This document shows, one piece after another, positions 9,141 to 17,277 of a DNA stretch of 64,000 nucleotides (position 1 is the first letter of the stretch; every line of letters begins with the position of its first letter). The notes beneath the pieces were generated by a model. The model was not told the DNA's origin and did no database searches. It saw nothing but the letters and a program-made list of their open reading frames with translations. Where the stretch lies: positions 1,779,001-1,843,000 of the forward strand of contig NZ_CP036433.1 in assembly GCF_007751035.1 (NCBI RefSeq), in the 5' to 3' direction. Both the position numbers and the translations under genes were made by a program. The DNA comes from Lignipirellula cremea. Its GTDB lineage: Bacteria > Planctomycetota > Planctomycetia > Pirellulales > Pirellulaceae.

Positions 9141-9279
9141 TCCGCCTGCGGCAGCGCCCGGATGGTGACGAACGGCCGGCGCAGTTAGAAAAGAGAAGTT
9201 GTCCGGCTTGCTGGGAAAACGCATTCCCAGCCTTCGAGACCGGCGACGTCCCTTTTTTCCTTCCTGCCTGGAAAGTTCC

Positions 9280-9864
9280 ATGATGAAAGCTGCCTTGTGG
9301 ATGCTGCCCCTCCTCTTAACCTCCTGCTTTGCTCTTAGCCAGTCAGCGGATGCTGCGGAACCTGGCGCGGAACTCCCTTACCAGTATCCGCTGATTAAAG
9401 ATTATGGCGGCGTGCTGCACATTCCCGACGCGGCCCAAACGCCCCGGCCAGGCTCGAAAGTGGTGATCGACATCACCTCGGGCGATCGGACGGGCGACGT
9501 GTTGAAAGGGCTCGGCCGTGCGGCCCTGGTGCTGAATCTGTTCGCCCAGGCAGGCGTGGAGGACTCCTGTAAAGTGGCGATAGTGCTGCATGGTGCGGCC
9601 ACCAGTGCGGCTCTTTCCCATCAGGCGTACGCAGCCCACACGCCGGTCGCGAACGACGTTTCGCGGATTGCGACCAACCCTGACCTGGAGTTGATCCGCC
9701 GGCTACGCCAGGCCGGCGCGGAAGTTTACGTGTGCGGCCAGGCGATGGCCAAACGGGGCTACGCCGTGAAAGACGCGGCGCCGGAAGTGACGGTCGCCGT
9801 TTCCGCCGCTATCGTGAACATCAACCTGCAGAACGCCGGTTACGCCATTCTGACGTTCCACTAA
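9280..9864 (+). CDS. Exported DsrE-family protein
   Basis: A 194-residue protein. The N-terminus (MMKAALWMLPLLLTSCFALS) is a signal sequence; LTSC resembles a lipobox, so a lipoprotein is possible. Residues 60-194 fit the DsrE/DsrF-like fold: KVVIDITSGD, KVAIVLHGAATSAAL and AEVYVCGQAMAKRGY. The Cys in VCGQ is at the place where this superfamily often carries its sulfur-relay cysteine. The ATG at 9280 starts the signal peptide directly. It follows the DUF2892-like gene by 139 bp on the same strand, so the pair may act together on periplasmic sulfur or redox chemistry. Confidence 0.78.
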   Translation: MMKAALWMLPLLLTSCFALSQSADAAEPGAELPYQYPLIKDYGGVLHIPDAAQTPRPGSKVVIDITSGDRTGDVLKGLGRAALVLNLFAQAGVEDSCKVAIVLHGAATSAALSHQAYAAHTPVANDVSRIATNPDLELIRRLRQAGAEVYVCGQAMAKRGYAVKDAAPEVTVAVSAAIVNINLQNAGYAILTFH

Positions 9865-9928
9865 CGACCATGTGTTCGATCGCTCCCACGCTCGCCCGTT
9901 GGGTTCGGCGGCGCCGACCTGCGCCCGT

Positions 9929-10924
9929 TCAGGCGAACAGCCAGCGGGCCAGCAGGAAGTACATGGTGAGCGTCATCATGTCGGTCGCGGCCAGAGCGAT
10001 CGGCCCCGAGGCGACTTGTGGTTCCCGCTGCAGGTAGCGCAGCACGTTCGGAATCAAGGCGCCAATCACGGCCGCGAACGTCACTCCGCCGGAGATACCG
10101 CCGAACAGGCAGAGAGCCACCTTCCACTGTCCTAGCCACACCATGGCGGTTGCGGCGATACAGGCGGCGCTGGCGATGCCCAGGAACAGACCGGTTCCGC
10201 CTTCGACCTGCAGCTTGCGAAAGATCGCCTCGAGGGTCGGCTGTCGCCCATGCAGTCGCTGCAGGGACAGGCTGACCGATTGGATGCTGACGCTTTCCGC
10301 CAGCGCCAACACGACCGGGATAAACAGGGCGAGCGCGACGACTTTCTCCAGTTCGGCCTGGAAGAAACCGGAAAGAACCGCCGCCATGATCCCGCCGGCA
10401 ATGTTGGCGATCAGCCAGGGAAAGCGGTTCTGGAACCCCGCAAAAGACGACTCCTGCTGCGACGCCTGGAGTTTCACGCCAATCAACTGAAACAGGTCGT
10501 CGCTCGCTTCCCGGCGATCCAGGTCGGCCAGTTCGTCGGTATACAGCTCCACATCGACCACGCCCAGCAGGCGGTTCTCGGCGTCGACGACGGGAAACGC
10601 CAGCAGCCGATACAGAATGAAAAACTCGCAGGCGTCAAAGACGGTCGCGGTCGACGGAATGCATGTCGCCGGGTGGATCATCATCTCCCCGACCTTGCGA
10701 TCCAGGGCGCTCATCAGCAGGCGCCGGGTCGGCACTACGCCCAGCAGGCGGTCTTCTTCGTCGACCACGTAAAAATAAACCACGCGGCCCGCTGGCGGAT
10801 TCTCACGAATGGCCGCCAGCGCTTCGGCCGCGGTCAGGTGGACCGGCAGCCGGGCGCACTCGGTCCGCATGTGCTGGGTGACCGGGTCATCCAAATCCAT
10901 TCCAAGCGAAGTCTCAGTCGCCAT
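9929..10924 (-). CDS. MgtE-like magnesium transporter lacking the N domain
   Basis: A 331-residue protein with two CBS domains at about 15-145 (GRVVYFYVVDEEDRLLGVVP and RLLAFPVVDAENRLLGVVDV) and a membrane domain of about five helices at about 180-330 (WLIANIAGGIMAAVLSGFF, LALFIPVVLALAESVSIQS and others). The order CBS-CBS-TM5 is that of MgtE, whose usual length is about 450 residues; the N-terminal superhelical magnesium-sensing domain is absent here. CBS domains normally sense cytoplasmic Mg2+ or nucleotides and gate the channel. The ATG at 10924 is chosen over 10954. Substrate is inferred from the family. Confidence 0.82.
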   Translation of the reverse strand: MATETSLGMDLDDPVTQHMRTECARLPVHLTAAEALAAIRENPPAGRVVYFYVVDEEDRLLGVVPTRRLLMSALDRKVGEMMIHPATCIPSTATVFDACEFFILYRLLAFPVVDAENRLLGVVDVELYTDELADLDRREASDDLFQLIGVKLQASQQESSFAGFQNRFPWLIANIAGGIMAAVLSGFFQAELEKVVALALFIPVVLALAESVSIQSVSLSLQRLHGRQPTLEAIFRKLQVEGGTGLFLGIASAACIAATAMVWLGQWKVALCLFGGISGGVTFAAVIGALIPNVLRYLQREPQVASGPIALAATDMMTLTMYFLLARWLFA

Positions 10925-11069
10925 AGTCGATCCATCGGAAGGGCAAGTTGTCAAAGCGAGTACATCGAGGGGGGAGCAAATCCGTCAGCAGGGCGCGAGG
11001 AGGGCCTCTTTCGGCTTAACCGGGAGACGTTTCTTTTGCGGGACGAAAAACGACGTTCCTGCATCGGCC

Positions 11070-12044
11070 TCAGGCAAAGGGCCAGAGCTTGTTGGCGACG
11101 CCGCCCAGAATCCAGCGGCGATCGTCGTTGTTGAAGAACGGGATCTCATCCCGGTAGAGCGCCAGGGCCCGGGCGTAGCCGCAAAACTCCTCCACGGCGG
11201 GCCAGTCGGACCCCCACATCAAACGCTCCGGGCCAAACGCGTCATAGAGTTTTTTTACCTGGTCGAACGTATCCTTGTAAGGGTAGGCTTGCCGCGAAAG
11301 GCGCCACAGGTGGCTGATTTTGACATGCACCCGCGGGTAGCGGGCCAGTCGCAGCAGTTTGGCCAGTTCCTGCGGCTGGTCGATCGGGCACCAGGCCATA
11401 TGGTCGATGCACACATTGAGCTGGGGGTGGCGTTCGATGACCTTTTCCACTTCGGGAATCCGCTCGACCGGGCAGAGCACGCACAGCGGAACCTGCAGCT
11501 CGATCGCTTTCGCGCAGATCAGGTCCATCTGTCGGCGGTCGTTGATCCAGTCTCCTTCGGGACCCGGATAGGGACTCAGCCGCACGCCGTGGTAGCCGTA
11601 ATCTTTGACCCAGCGGGACAGGTCGGCCGGCGCCGTGGCTGACTGCGGATCGATCCGGCAGACGCCCTGGAATTTGGCCGGATGCTCCTTCACCACGGCG
11701 GCCGCATAGCGGCAGTCCCACAGGTAATACACCACATGCACGATCACCGTATGGGCGACGTGGTTCTGTTCCATCAGCTGCAGCAGCGGACCAGGCAGAG
11801 CGTCTTCCGCCGGCGGATTCTCCAGGCTGTCTGGCCAGGGATATTTCGGGTCGTTCTTCCAGACGTGAACGTGCGGGTCGATGATCTTCAAGGGCGGTGT
11901 CTCCCGGGGCGGTTCAGCCAGGGCCGGACGCACGGCCCACGCGGCGGCGCCGGCGGCCGCTCCGCCCAGCAAAGTGCGACGATTCAGCAGCGCATTCGAC
12001 GTCAGGAAATTGTGCGGCAAGGAATTTTGCGGCAGGGCATCCAT
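11070..12044 (-). CDS. Tat-exported amidohydrolase family 2 protein
   Basis: A 324-residue protein beginning with a twin-arginine signal (NRRTLL at 21-26, then an Ala/Gly-rich hydrophobic stretch ending ALAEP). The mature part is a metal-dependent TIM-barrel hydrolase of the amidohydrolase 2 type (2-pyrone-4,6-dicarboxylate hydrolase-like or lactonase-like): KIIDPHVHVW at about 53-62 gives the first metal ligands, and RLMWGSDWPAVE near the C-terminus holds the conserved acidic residue. The reaction is probably hydrolysis of a lactone or decarboxylation of a small acid; substrate unknown. It is the last gene of the PlsC-CdsA-deacetylase run, 54 bp after the deacetylase. Confidence 0.85.
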   Translation of the reverse strand: MDALPQNSLPHNFLTSNALLNRRTLLGGAAAGAAAWAVRPALAEPPRETPPLKIIDPHVHVWKNDPKYPWPDSLENPPAEDALPGPLLQLMEQNHVAHTVIVHVVYYLWDCRYAAAVVKEHPAKFQGVCRIDPQSATAPADLSRWVKDYGYHGVRLSPYPGPEGDWINDRRQMDLICAKAIELQVPLCVLCPVERIPEVEKVIERHPQLNVCIDHMAWCPIDQPQELAKLLRLARYPRVHVKISHLWRLSRQAYPYKDTFDQVKKLYDAFGPERLMWGSDWPAVEEFCGYARALALYRDEIPFFNNDDRRWILGGVANKLWPFA

Positions 12045-12098
12045 CGGCGGCCTCTCAACAAAAGGGACGAACAACAGCAGACTAGCCCCTGGGAATGC

Positions 12099-13031
12099 CT
12101 ACCCGGCGAGCAGTCCCTGCAGGTGCAAAGCGACGCAGTCGGCGAGCCGATCCGGGTTGTAGCCGCCTTCGAGCAGGCTCACCAGCTTCCCCCCGGCGTG
12201 TTCGCTGGCGACGCCGCGAACAATGCGGGTGAGCTCACCAAAGTCTTCCGTCTCCAGTCCCAGCGAGCCGACCGGGTCTTGCCGGTGCGCATCAAAACCG
12301 GCGCTCAGCAGCACCAACTGGGGGCGGATCTTCCCGGCAAAGTCGACCAGTTCGGATTCAAACCGGGCGAGGAAGTCTTTGCGCGATACGCCCATGGCGA
12401 ATGGCAGGTTGCGTGTTCCGCCCAGGCCGGGGCCGGCGCCCGTTTCGTCCTTGTCGCCGGTGCCTGGATAAAAGGGAAAGCGATGCGAAGAGAAGAAGCC
12501 GACCTGGCCGTCGCGGTAGAAGGCGTCCTGCGTGCCGTTGCCGTGATGCACGTCCCAGTCGATGATCAGCACTCGATCGAGGTCGAGTCTCTTCCGGGCG
12601 AACTGCGCGGCGATGGCGACGTTATTGAACAGGCAGAACCCCATGGCGGCCTGTTCGACCGCATGATGGCCGGGCGGACGGACGAGGCAGAGAGCGGTTT
12701 TCTCTTCGCCGGCGACGACCCGTTTGACCGCGTCGCAGGCAGAGCCGGCGGCCAGCAGGGCGATGTCGTAAGAGCGGGGCGACACGATCGTATCGGCTTC
12801 GATCCGACCGCCTCCCGCGGCCGCGTATTCAGCCACCTGGTCGATGTAGTCGCGTTCATGATTGAGGGCCGCCGTGGCCGGATCGCACGGCGTGCAGGCG
12901 ATGCTGCGGCAACGCTCCGGCAGGCCCGACTTGTCCAGCAGGGCATCGATCGCTTCCAGCCGCCGGCGGTTCTCCGGGTGGTTGCCTGTGTCGTGCAGGC
13001 GAAATTTTTCGTCGCGATAGAGCAGCGTCAT
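12099..13031 (-). CDS. Histone deacetylase-like amidohydrolase (class II/AcuC type)
   Basis: A 310-residue protein with the full arginase/deacetylase fold. RPPGHHA (118-124) gives the two catalytic histidines; DWDVHHGNGT supplies metal ligands Asp160 and His162; SAGFDAH supplies Asp247; LEGGYN near the C-terminus carries the catalytic tyrosine. All residues needed for Zn-dependent deacetylation are present, so it should be active. Bacterial homologues act on acetylpolyamines, acetyl-lysine or acetoin-related targets. It sits 33 bp after CdsA, which may simply be shared transcription. Confidence 0.92.
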   Translation of the reverse strand: MTLLYRDEKFRLHDTGNHPENRRRLEAIDALLDKSGLPERCRSIACTPCDPATAALNHERDYIDQVAEYAAAGGGRIEADTIVSPRSYDIALLAAGSACDAVKRVVAGEEKTALCLVRPPGHHAVEQAAMGFCLFNNVAIAAQFARKRLDLDRVLIIDWDVHHGNGTQDAFYRDGQVGFFSSHRFPFYPGTGDKDETGAGPGLGGTRNLPFAMGVSRKDFLARFESELVDFAGKIRPQLVLLSAGFDAHRQDPVGSLGLETEDFGELTRIVRGVASEHAGGKLVSLLEGGYNPDRLADCVALHLQGLLAG

Positions 13032-13064
13032 GGCGGGGTCCCTCAGGCGGCGCGGAAAGGGCGG

Positions 13065-14120
13065 CTAATTCACCTCGAGAAAGTACTTCGTCAAATGAAA
13101 GAAAACGGGCGCCGCGAAACAGACCGAGTCGATGCGGTCAAGCAGCCCGGCATGTCCCTGCACGAGCGTGCCGTAATCGCGCACGCCCCGGTCGCGTTTG
13201 ATGGCCGACATCACCATGCCGCCGGCGAAACCCAGGATCGCCACAATCAGCGACATGCAGGCGGCGCCCCAGAAGGTGAACGGCGTCACCCACCACAGCA
13301 GAGCTCCGGCCAGCGCGGTGCTGGCGGCCCCTCCGAACAGCCCTTCCCAGGTGCGGCTGGCGTTAATCTCGGGAGCGATCACCCGCTTGCCCAGCAACTG
13401 GCCCCAGGCGTACTGGAACACATCGCCCAACTGCACCACCAGAATGAAAAAGAAGAGCAGGCCGGTCGGGCTGCCGTCCCAAAGCGGGCACTCGGCGAGA
13501 TCGGCGTTGGGCGGGGCGCCCACGCGGGTCCGCAGCTGCAGGTCCAGCAGGGCCGGCGCATAGCTAAGCGAATACACGCAGATCAGCAGCCCCAGCTGGA
13601 TCTTGGCGCTACGTTCCAGAAAACGCTTGGGGTCGCCCGACAGGGCGATCCGCGCCGGGATAAACAGGCTGGCGTAAACGGGAATGGCAATGCTGTAGGC
13701 TTCGTAATAGTCGCGTCCCAGCCCGACCAGAATGTATTGCGTGGGGGTGAGCAGGAAGAACGTCCAGAACAGCGTGCGATGATCGCCCCGCCGGGTGGGC
13801 GTCATGGTGATGTATTCCCGCAGCGACCAGAACGAGATCATGCCGAAGAGCGTAACGGTGGCGATGTAGCCGGCCCGCACCTCAAAATAGCCCAGCACCG
13901 ACGCGGCCCCCAGCACGGCCCACATGACCCACCAGGCGTTGATCCGCTCGCGAAAGGTCCGCACGACCAGCGGGTTGACGATCGTTTCCGGCTGCCGCTG
14001 CAGGAACCAGCCCGCCAGGGCGGCCAGCAGGAGCGTGGTCATCACGCCCGCCAGCAGCACCAGGCTGGCGGAGCTTTGCCAGGCTGAAATCTGCGATAGC
14101 AGTAGCGACGATTCCATCAT
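13065..14120 (-). CDS. cdsA: Phosphatidate cytidylyltransferase
   Basis: A 351-residue polytopic membrane enzyme that makes CDP-diacylglycerol from phosphatidate and CTP. At least seven hydrophobic segments are visible. The C-terminal PROSITE-type signature is clear: S-A-I-K-R-D-R followed by RDYGTLVQGHAGLLDRIDS, which includes the conserved G-H-x-G-x2-D-R-x-D. A family-typical Lys is Arg here (VRD). The start is ATG at 14120 or at the next codon (MM). It lies 51 bp after the acyltransferase gene, a natural pair: PlsC makes phosphatidate and CdsA uses it. Confidence 0.9.
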   Translation of the reverse strand: MMESSLLLSQISAWQSSASLVLLAGVMTTLLLAALAGWFLQRQPETIVNPLVVRTFRERINAWWVMWAVLGAASVLGYFEVRAGYIATVTLFGMISFWSLREYITMTPTRRGDHRTLFWTFFLLTPTQYILVGLGRDYYEAYSIAIPVYASLFIPARIALSGDPKRFLERSAKIQLGLLICVYSLSYAPALLDLQLRTRVGAPPNADLAECPLWDGSPTGLLFFFILVVQLGDVFQYAWGQLLGKRVIAPEINASRTWEGLFGGAASTALAGALLWWVTPFTFWGAACMSLIVAILGFAGGMVMSAIKRDRGVRDYGTLVQGHAGLLDRIDSVCFAAPVFFHLTKYFLEVN

Positions 14121-14171
14121 AAGGGTCGGCCTTTTAGCGGCGGGAACAAAAGGGAGCCAGGTCCAGGTCGG

Positions 14172-14777
14172 TTAGATTTCACGCAGCTGCAGAACGGCCG
14201 TGCGGGCGCGCTTGAGAAACTCGTTCTTCGACTCGCCCGATTCCAGCCAGATCGGAGCGCCGACGGTAATGCAGCTGAGCAACGGCACCGGCAGGAACTC
14301 GCCCCGCGGCAGCACGCGATTCAGGTTGTCGATATAAACGGGCACCAGTTCCAGGTCCGGTCGCTTTTTGCTGAGGTAGTACAGGCCGCTTTTGAACTCG
14401 CCCACTTCGTCGCCTGCGCTGCGGCCGCCTTCGGGAAAAACGATCAGGGAGAACTTTTCGCCCATTTCGCCAATCATCAGATCGACCGGGCTTTTGTGGA
14501 CTTTGATTTTGTTCCGATCGATCAACAGGGCGTTGAACGAGCGGGCGATATGTTTGCGGACGAAGCCTTTGTCCCAGTAGTCTTTGGCGGCGACCGGGCG
14601 GGTGACATCGCGGACGCGGCCCGGCAAAGAGGACCACAGCACGAGTGCGTCGAGGTGGCTGGTATGGTTGGCGAAGTAGACCCGCTGGCAGACATCGGGC
14701 TGGCAGTCGACCCAGCGCATGGTGGCGCCGCTTAACAGTTTGGCCGTAATGGCCAGAATCGTCGCCGTAAGATTCAT
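14172..14777 (-). CDS. plsC: 1-acyl-glycerol-3-phosphate acyltransferase (PlsC family)
   Basis: A 201-residue acyltransferase. Motif I is NHTSHLD (37-43, giving H-x4-D with His38 and Asp43) and motif III is FPEGGRS (114-120), both essential in the PlsC family. Residues 4-19 form a hydrophobic N-terminal segment that can attach it to the inner membrane. The expected reaction is acylation of lysophosphatidate at sn-2. The ATG at 14777 gives the usual family length. The next gene in the same direction, CdsA, uses its product. Substrate specificity cannot be read from the sequence. Confidence 0.88.
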   Translation of the reverse strand: MNLTATILAITAKLLSGATMRWVDCQPDVCQRVYFANHTSHLDALVLWSSLPGRVRDVTRPVAAKDYWDKGFVRKHIARSFNALLIDRNKIKVHKSPVDLMIGEMGEKFSLIVFPEGGRSAGDEVGEFKSGLYYLSKKRPDLELVPVYIDNLNRVLPRGEFLPVPLLSCITVGAPIWLESGESKNEFLKRARTAVLQLREI

Positions 14778-15089
14778 GCCAGCCGCGCGCCGCAACGAAT
14801 GGTGTCGCAAGGCGTCGCTTTCCGCCGCCCTGGCGCCAGCAATTGCCCGCCGACAAGGCGAACCGCGGCGACCTGCGGCGAAGCGACGCTAACTGCAGGC
14901 ATCCTAGCAAGCTTCCGCGTCGCGGTCACGGGGGGAGAGTCGAACGGCCGGTCGCCAGGCTGCCATGCCCGACGCCTGTACAGCAGGGATGAAGGCAGCG
15001 GAAACGGTTCGTTCAAACCAGGCGGAATGCTCCAGGAACCGGCTGCAAGTCTGAGGGTTGACGAGTTAAAGCGGACGTGCCTGCCCGAA
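14778..15089. other. Intergenic region, no feature recognised
   Basis: This 312-bp gap lies upstream of the PlsC gene and downstream of the PPC-domain gene, both on the minus strand. It should contain the promoter of the PlsC-CdsA-deacetylase-amidohydrolase run and the terminator of the PPC gene, but I see no clear hairpin with a T run and no coding sequence. Confidence 0.4.
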
Positions 15090-17273
15090 TTACGGTTTGG
15101 CGGCAGGTTCCGGATCCGGGATCGGCTTGACGGTAATAAAGACCGGCTCGCTGGCGTAGGTCGCTTTCATCACAAAATTGAGCGACACGTTCGCCATGAC
15201 GGCTGCCATTTGCCGTTCGGCCGGTTCGGCGTTGTCGGCTGCTTTCAGCACAATGCTGCCGGTGGCGGCTCCGGCGGTAAGCAGCGTTTTGCTGGGGCCC
15301 GCTTCGACCGTGACTCCTTTGGGCAGAGAATCGCCGAATACTTTGTTCAGGTGGCGAGAGAGCATATCGAGCGAGACGTTCTTGTCGAACCCTTCGGCCC
15401 TTTCGATGGCGACTTCGATCGTTTGCGATTCGCCCGGGCTGAGCACCACTTCGGTCGTGCTAAGGTGTATGCCGCGGATATCGTTCGGCTCGCCGACGGA
15501 GACCGTGTGCGTTTCCACCGGCCAGTGGCCGCGACCGCCGCCGGGCTGGTACGTTTCCTGGTACACATGGGCGACCGCCGTCAGCTCGCGTACTTCCATC
15601 GCGGCGGCTGTCTGGTCATCGCCGTCTTTATCCTTGCTCTTATCGTCGGTGCTGGCGGCTTCAACTTCGATCTGGCCGACGCCGCGAATGATGAGATTGG
15701 CTGCGTCGGCGGAGGCTTTGGGCCCGGCCTGCAGCACAATGCAGCCGTCGACGCCTGAGGGCAGGATGCGGCCGCAGGCGGCCGTGACTTCGGGCGGCAA
15801 GCCATCGACCTGCAGCTGTACTTCGCCCTGGAAACCGTTCTTGCGATCGATCCGAACAAAAAGGATGCCGGGCATGCCGGGGGAGATGTGGGTTTTATCC
15901 GTATCGGCGTACAGGTCAAAGTACGGTTCGCTGCGGGTCGCCTGCAGGAAGTAGACAAAGGGCTCGCCGCCGCGGAGATGCAGGTCGCGGACTTCGACCA
16001 CAAAGCGGCCGTCGGCCGGGGCGGTCCAGTTCTCGATCTGCGAGTCCGACGAGGTTCGCAGGAACAGCTTCATGTCGTCGTTCAGGGTCGCCTGTTTCCC
16101 TTCGGCCGTCAGGATGCGCAGGTGGGCGTCGATCCCCGACTGCATGCGCCGGGCGATGACCTCAAAGCTGAACGATTCCCCTTTTTTGGCGTCGAAAGCA
16201 AAGCAGTCGATATCGGATTCCGTTTCCAGCCGGCCGTTGACGCCTGCGGGAATCGTGATGGCTTCGGCGGTTTCGGCCAGGTTGTTGTCGCCGTTCGATT
16301 CCTGGAACAGCGGAAGATGGGTGACCAGCAGCGGCGCGGGATTGCTCTCCTGGTCTCCCAGGGCGAGGGGAGCCCAGAGCGGACCGGACGGGAGGTCGGC
16401 GGCCGGTTCAATCACAGCCGTTTCCGACGGCAGGTTGTCGCCTGTCAGCTGCAGCGTGGTTTTGGCTCCAGCGGCCACGCCCAGCGGGAAGGCATGGCGG
16501 ACGAACGGTTTGTCGCTGACTTCGATGGCGTATTCCCAGTACTTGTTCCCCTGGTAACGCACATCGCGAATTTCCAGGTAATAATCGCCGTCCTGCTGGA
16601 ACGCGTGGCTGAGGTAGGGGTCGCCGTCGAAGGCGTTATCCGAGGCAGCCAGCGTGACGCCGGCGCCGTTTCGCAGTGTCAGGATCGGGTCGGAGTGCGT
16701 CTGCAGGTCGTGGATTTTGTTCTGCAGCCGCATCGACAGCACATGGAAGGTCAGGGCGTCGCCGGCCTGGGCGTGGAACTTGAAAAAGTCGACGTCTTCG
16801 GCTGCTTCGATCACGCCGCACAGGGTGGCCGGAACGACGACGGCCTGGGCTTCTTCGAGCGTGTTGTTCTTCTTCGCTTCGGCGATGACGGGCTCGCGGG
16901 TGACGACCAGTTGTCCCAGCGTGCTGGCGCCGCGGGGGGTGATAATGCGAAAGTCGCGCACGCCCGGCAAGGCGTCGTCCGCGATCACAAACCGCACCTG
17001 GATCTTTTCCAGATTGGGAGTTTTGTCCGGGTCGGCTTTCTCATCGACCGGCGGCGGGACGATCTGGCCGACAACGCCGTCGCCCGACACCAGGACCTGG
17101 TGAGCGTCGTGCATGCTGTAGCGGGAATTCAGCGTGAGCTTTGACGCCTGGCCGGTCTGGGCCGCCGTGGGGCTCAGGCTCATCAGCATGGAATAGGTCG
17201 ACTGGGCTTGCGCCGCGGGGGCTAACAGCAGCGCAAGCGATCCGACGGCGAGCAGGCGGGAAAGGCGGGGCAT
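15090..17273 (-). CDS. Secreted PPC-domain protein
   Basis: A 727-residue protein with a signal peptide (LLAVGSLALLLAPAAQAQ). It contains two pre-peptidase C-terminal-like (PPC) beta-sandwich modules, at about 135-255 (CGVIEAAEDVDFFKFHAQAG ... YYLEIRDVRY) and about 335-455 (GRLETESDIDCFAFDAKKGE ... FVVEVRDLHL), separated and followed by Ig-like regions. No peptidase domain is present. In planctomycetes such proteins are regularly encoded beside DUF1549/DUF1553 proteins, as here: the ATG is 4 bp after the stop of that gene, so translation is probably coupled. The likely role is a surface or periplasmic partner of the DUF1549 protein. Confidence 0.88.
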   Translation of the reverse strand: MPRLSRLLAVGSLALLLAPAAQAQSTYSMLMSLSPTAAQTGQASKLTLNSRYSMHDAHQVLVSGDGVVGQIVPPPVDEKADPDKTPNLEKIQVRFVIADDALPGVRDFRIITPRGASTLGQLVVTREPVIAEAKKNNTLEEAQAVVVPATLCGVIEAAEDVDFFKFHAQAGDALTFHVLSMRLQNKIHDLQTHSDPILTLRNGAGVTLAASDNAFDGDPYLSHAFQQDGDYYLEIRDVRYQGNKYWEYAIEVSDKPFVRHAFPLGVAAGAKTTLQLTGDNLPSETAVIEPAADLPSGPLWAPLALGDQESNPAPLLVTHLPLFQESNGDNNLAETAEAITIPAGVNGRLETESDIDCFAFDAKKGESFSFEVIARRMQSGIDAHLRILTAEGKQATLNDDMKLFLRTSSDSQIENWTAPADGRFVVEVRDLHLRGGEPFVYFLQATRSEPYFDLYADTDKTHISPGMPGILFVRIDRKNGFQGEVQLQVDGLPPEVTAACGRILPSGVDGCIVLQAGPKASADAANLIIRGVGQIEVEAASTDDKSKDKDGDDQTAAAMEVRELTAVAHVYQETYQPGGGRGHWPVETHTVSVGEPNDIRGIHLSTTEVVLSPGESQTIEVAIERAEGFDKNVSLDMLSRHLNKVFGDSLPKGVTVEAGPSKTLLTAGAATGSIVLKAADNAEPAERQMAAVMANVSLNFVMKATYASEPVFITVKPIPDPEPAAKP

Positions 17274-17277
17274 GGGC

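Noticed and set aside
11682-14087. An 801-codon open frame on the plus strand opposite the deacetylase and CdsA genes
   Set aside because: Both strands cannot be equally constrained; the minus strand has full catalytic motifs while this frame shows only low-complexity Arg/Gln/His-rich sequence.
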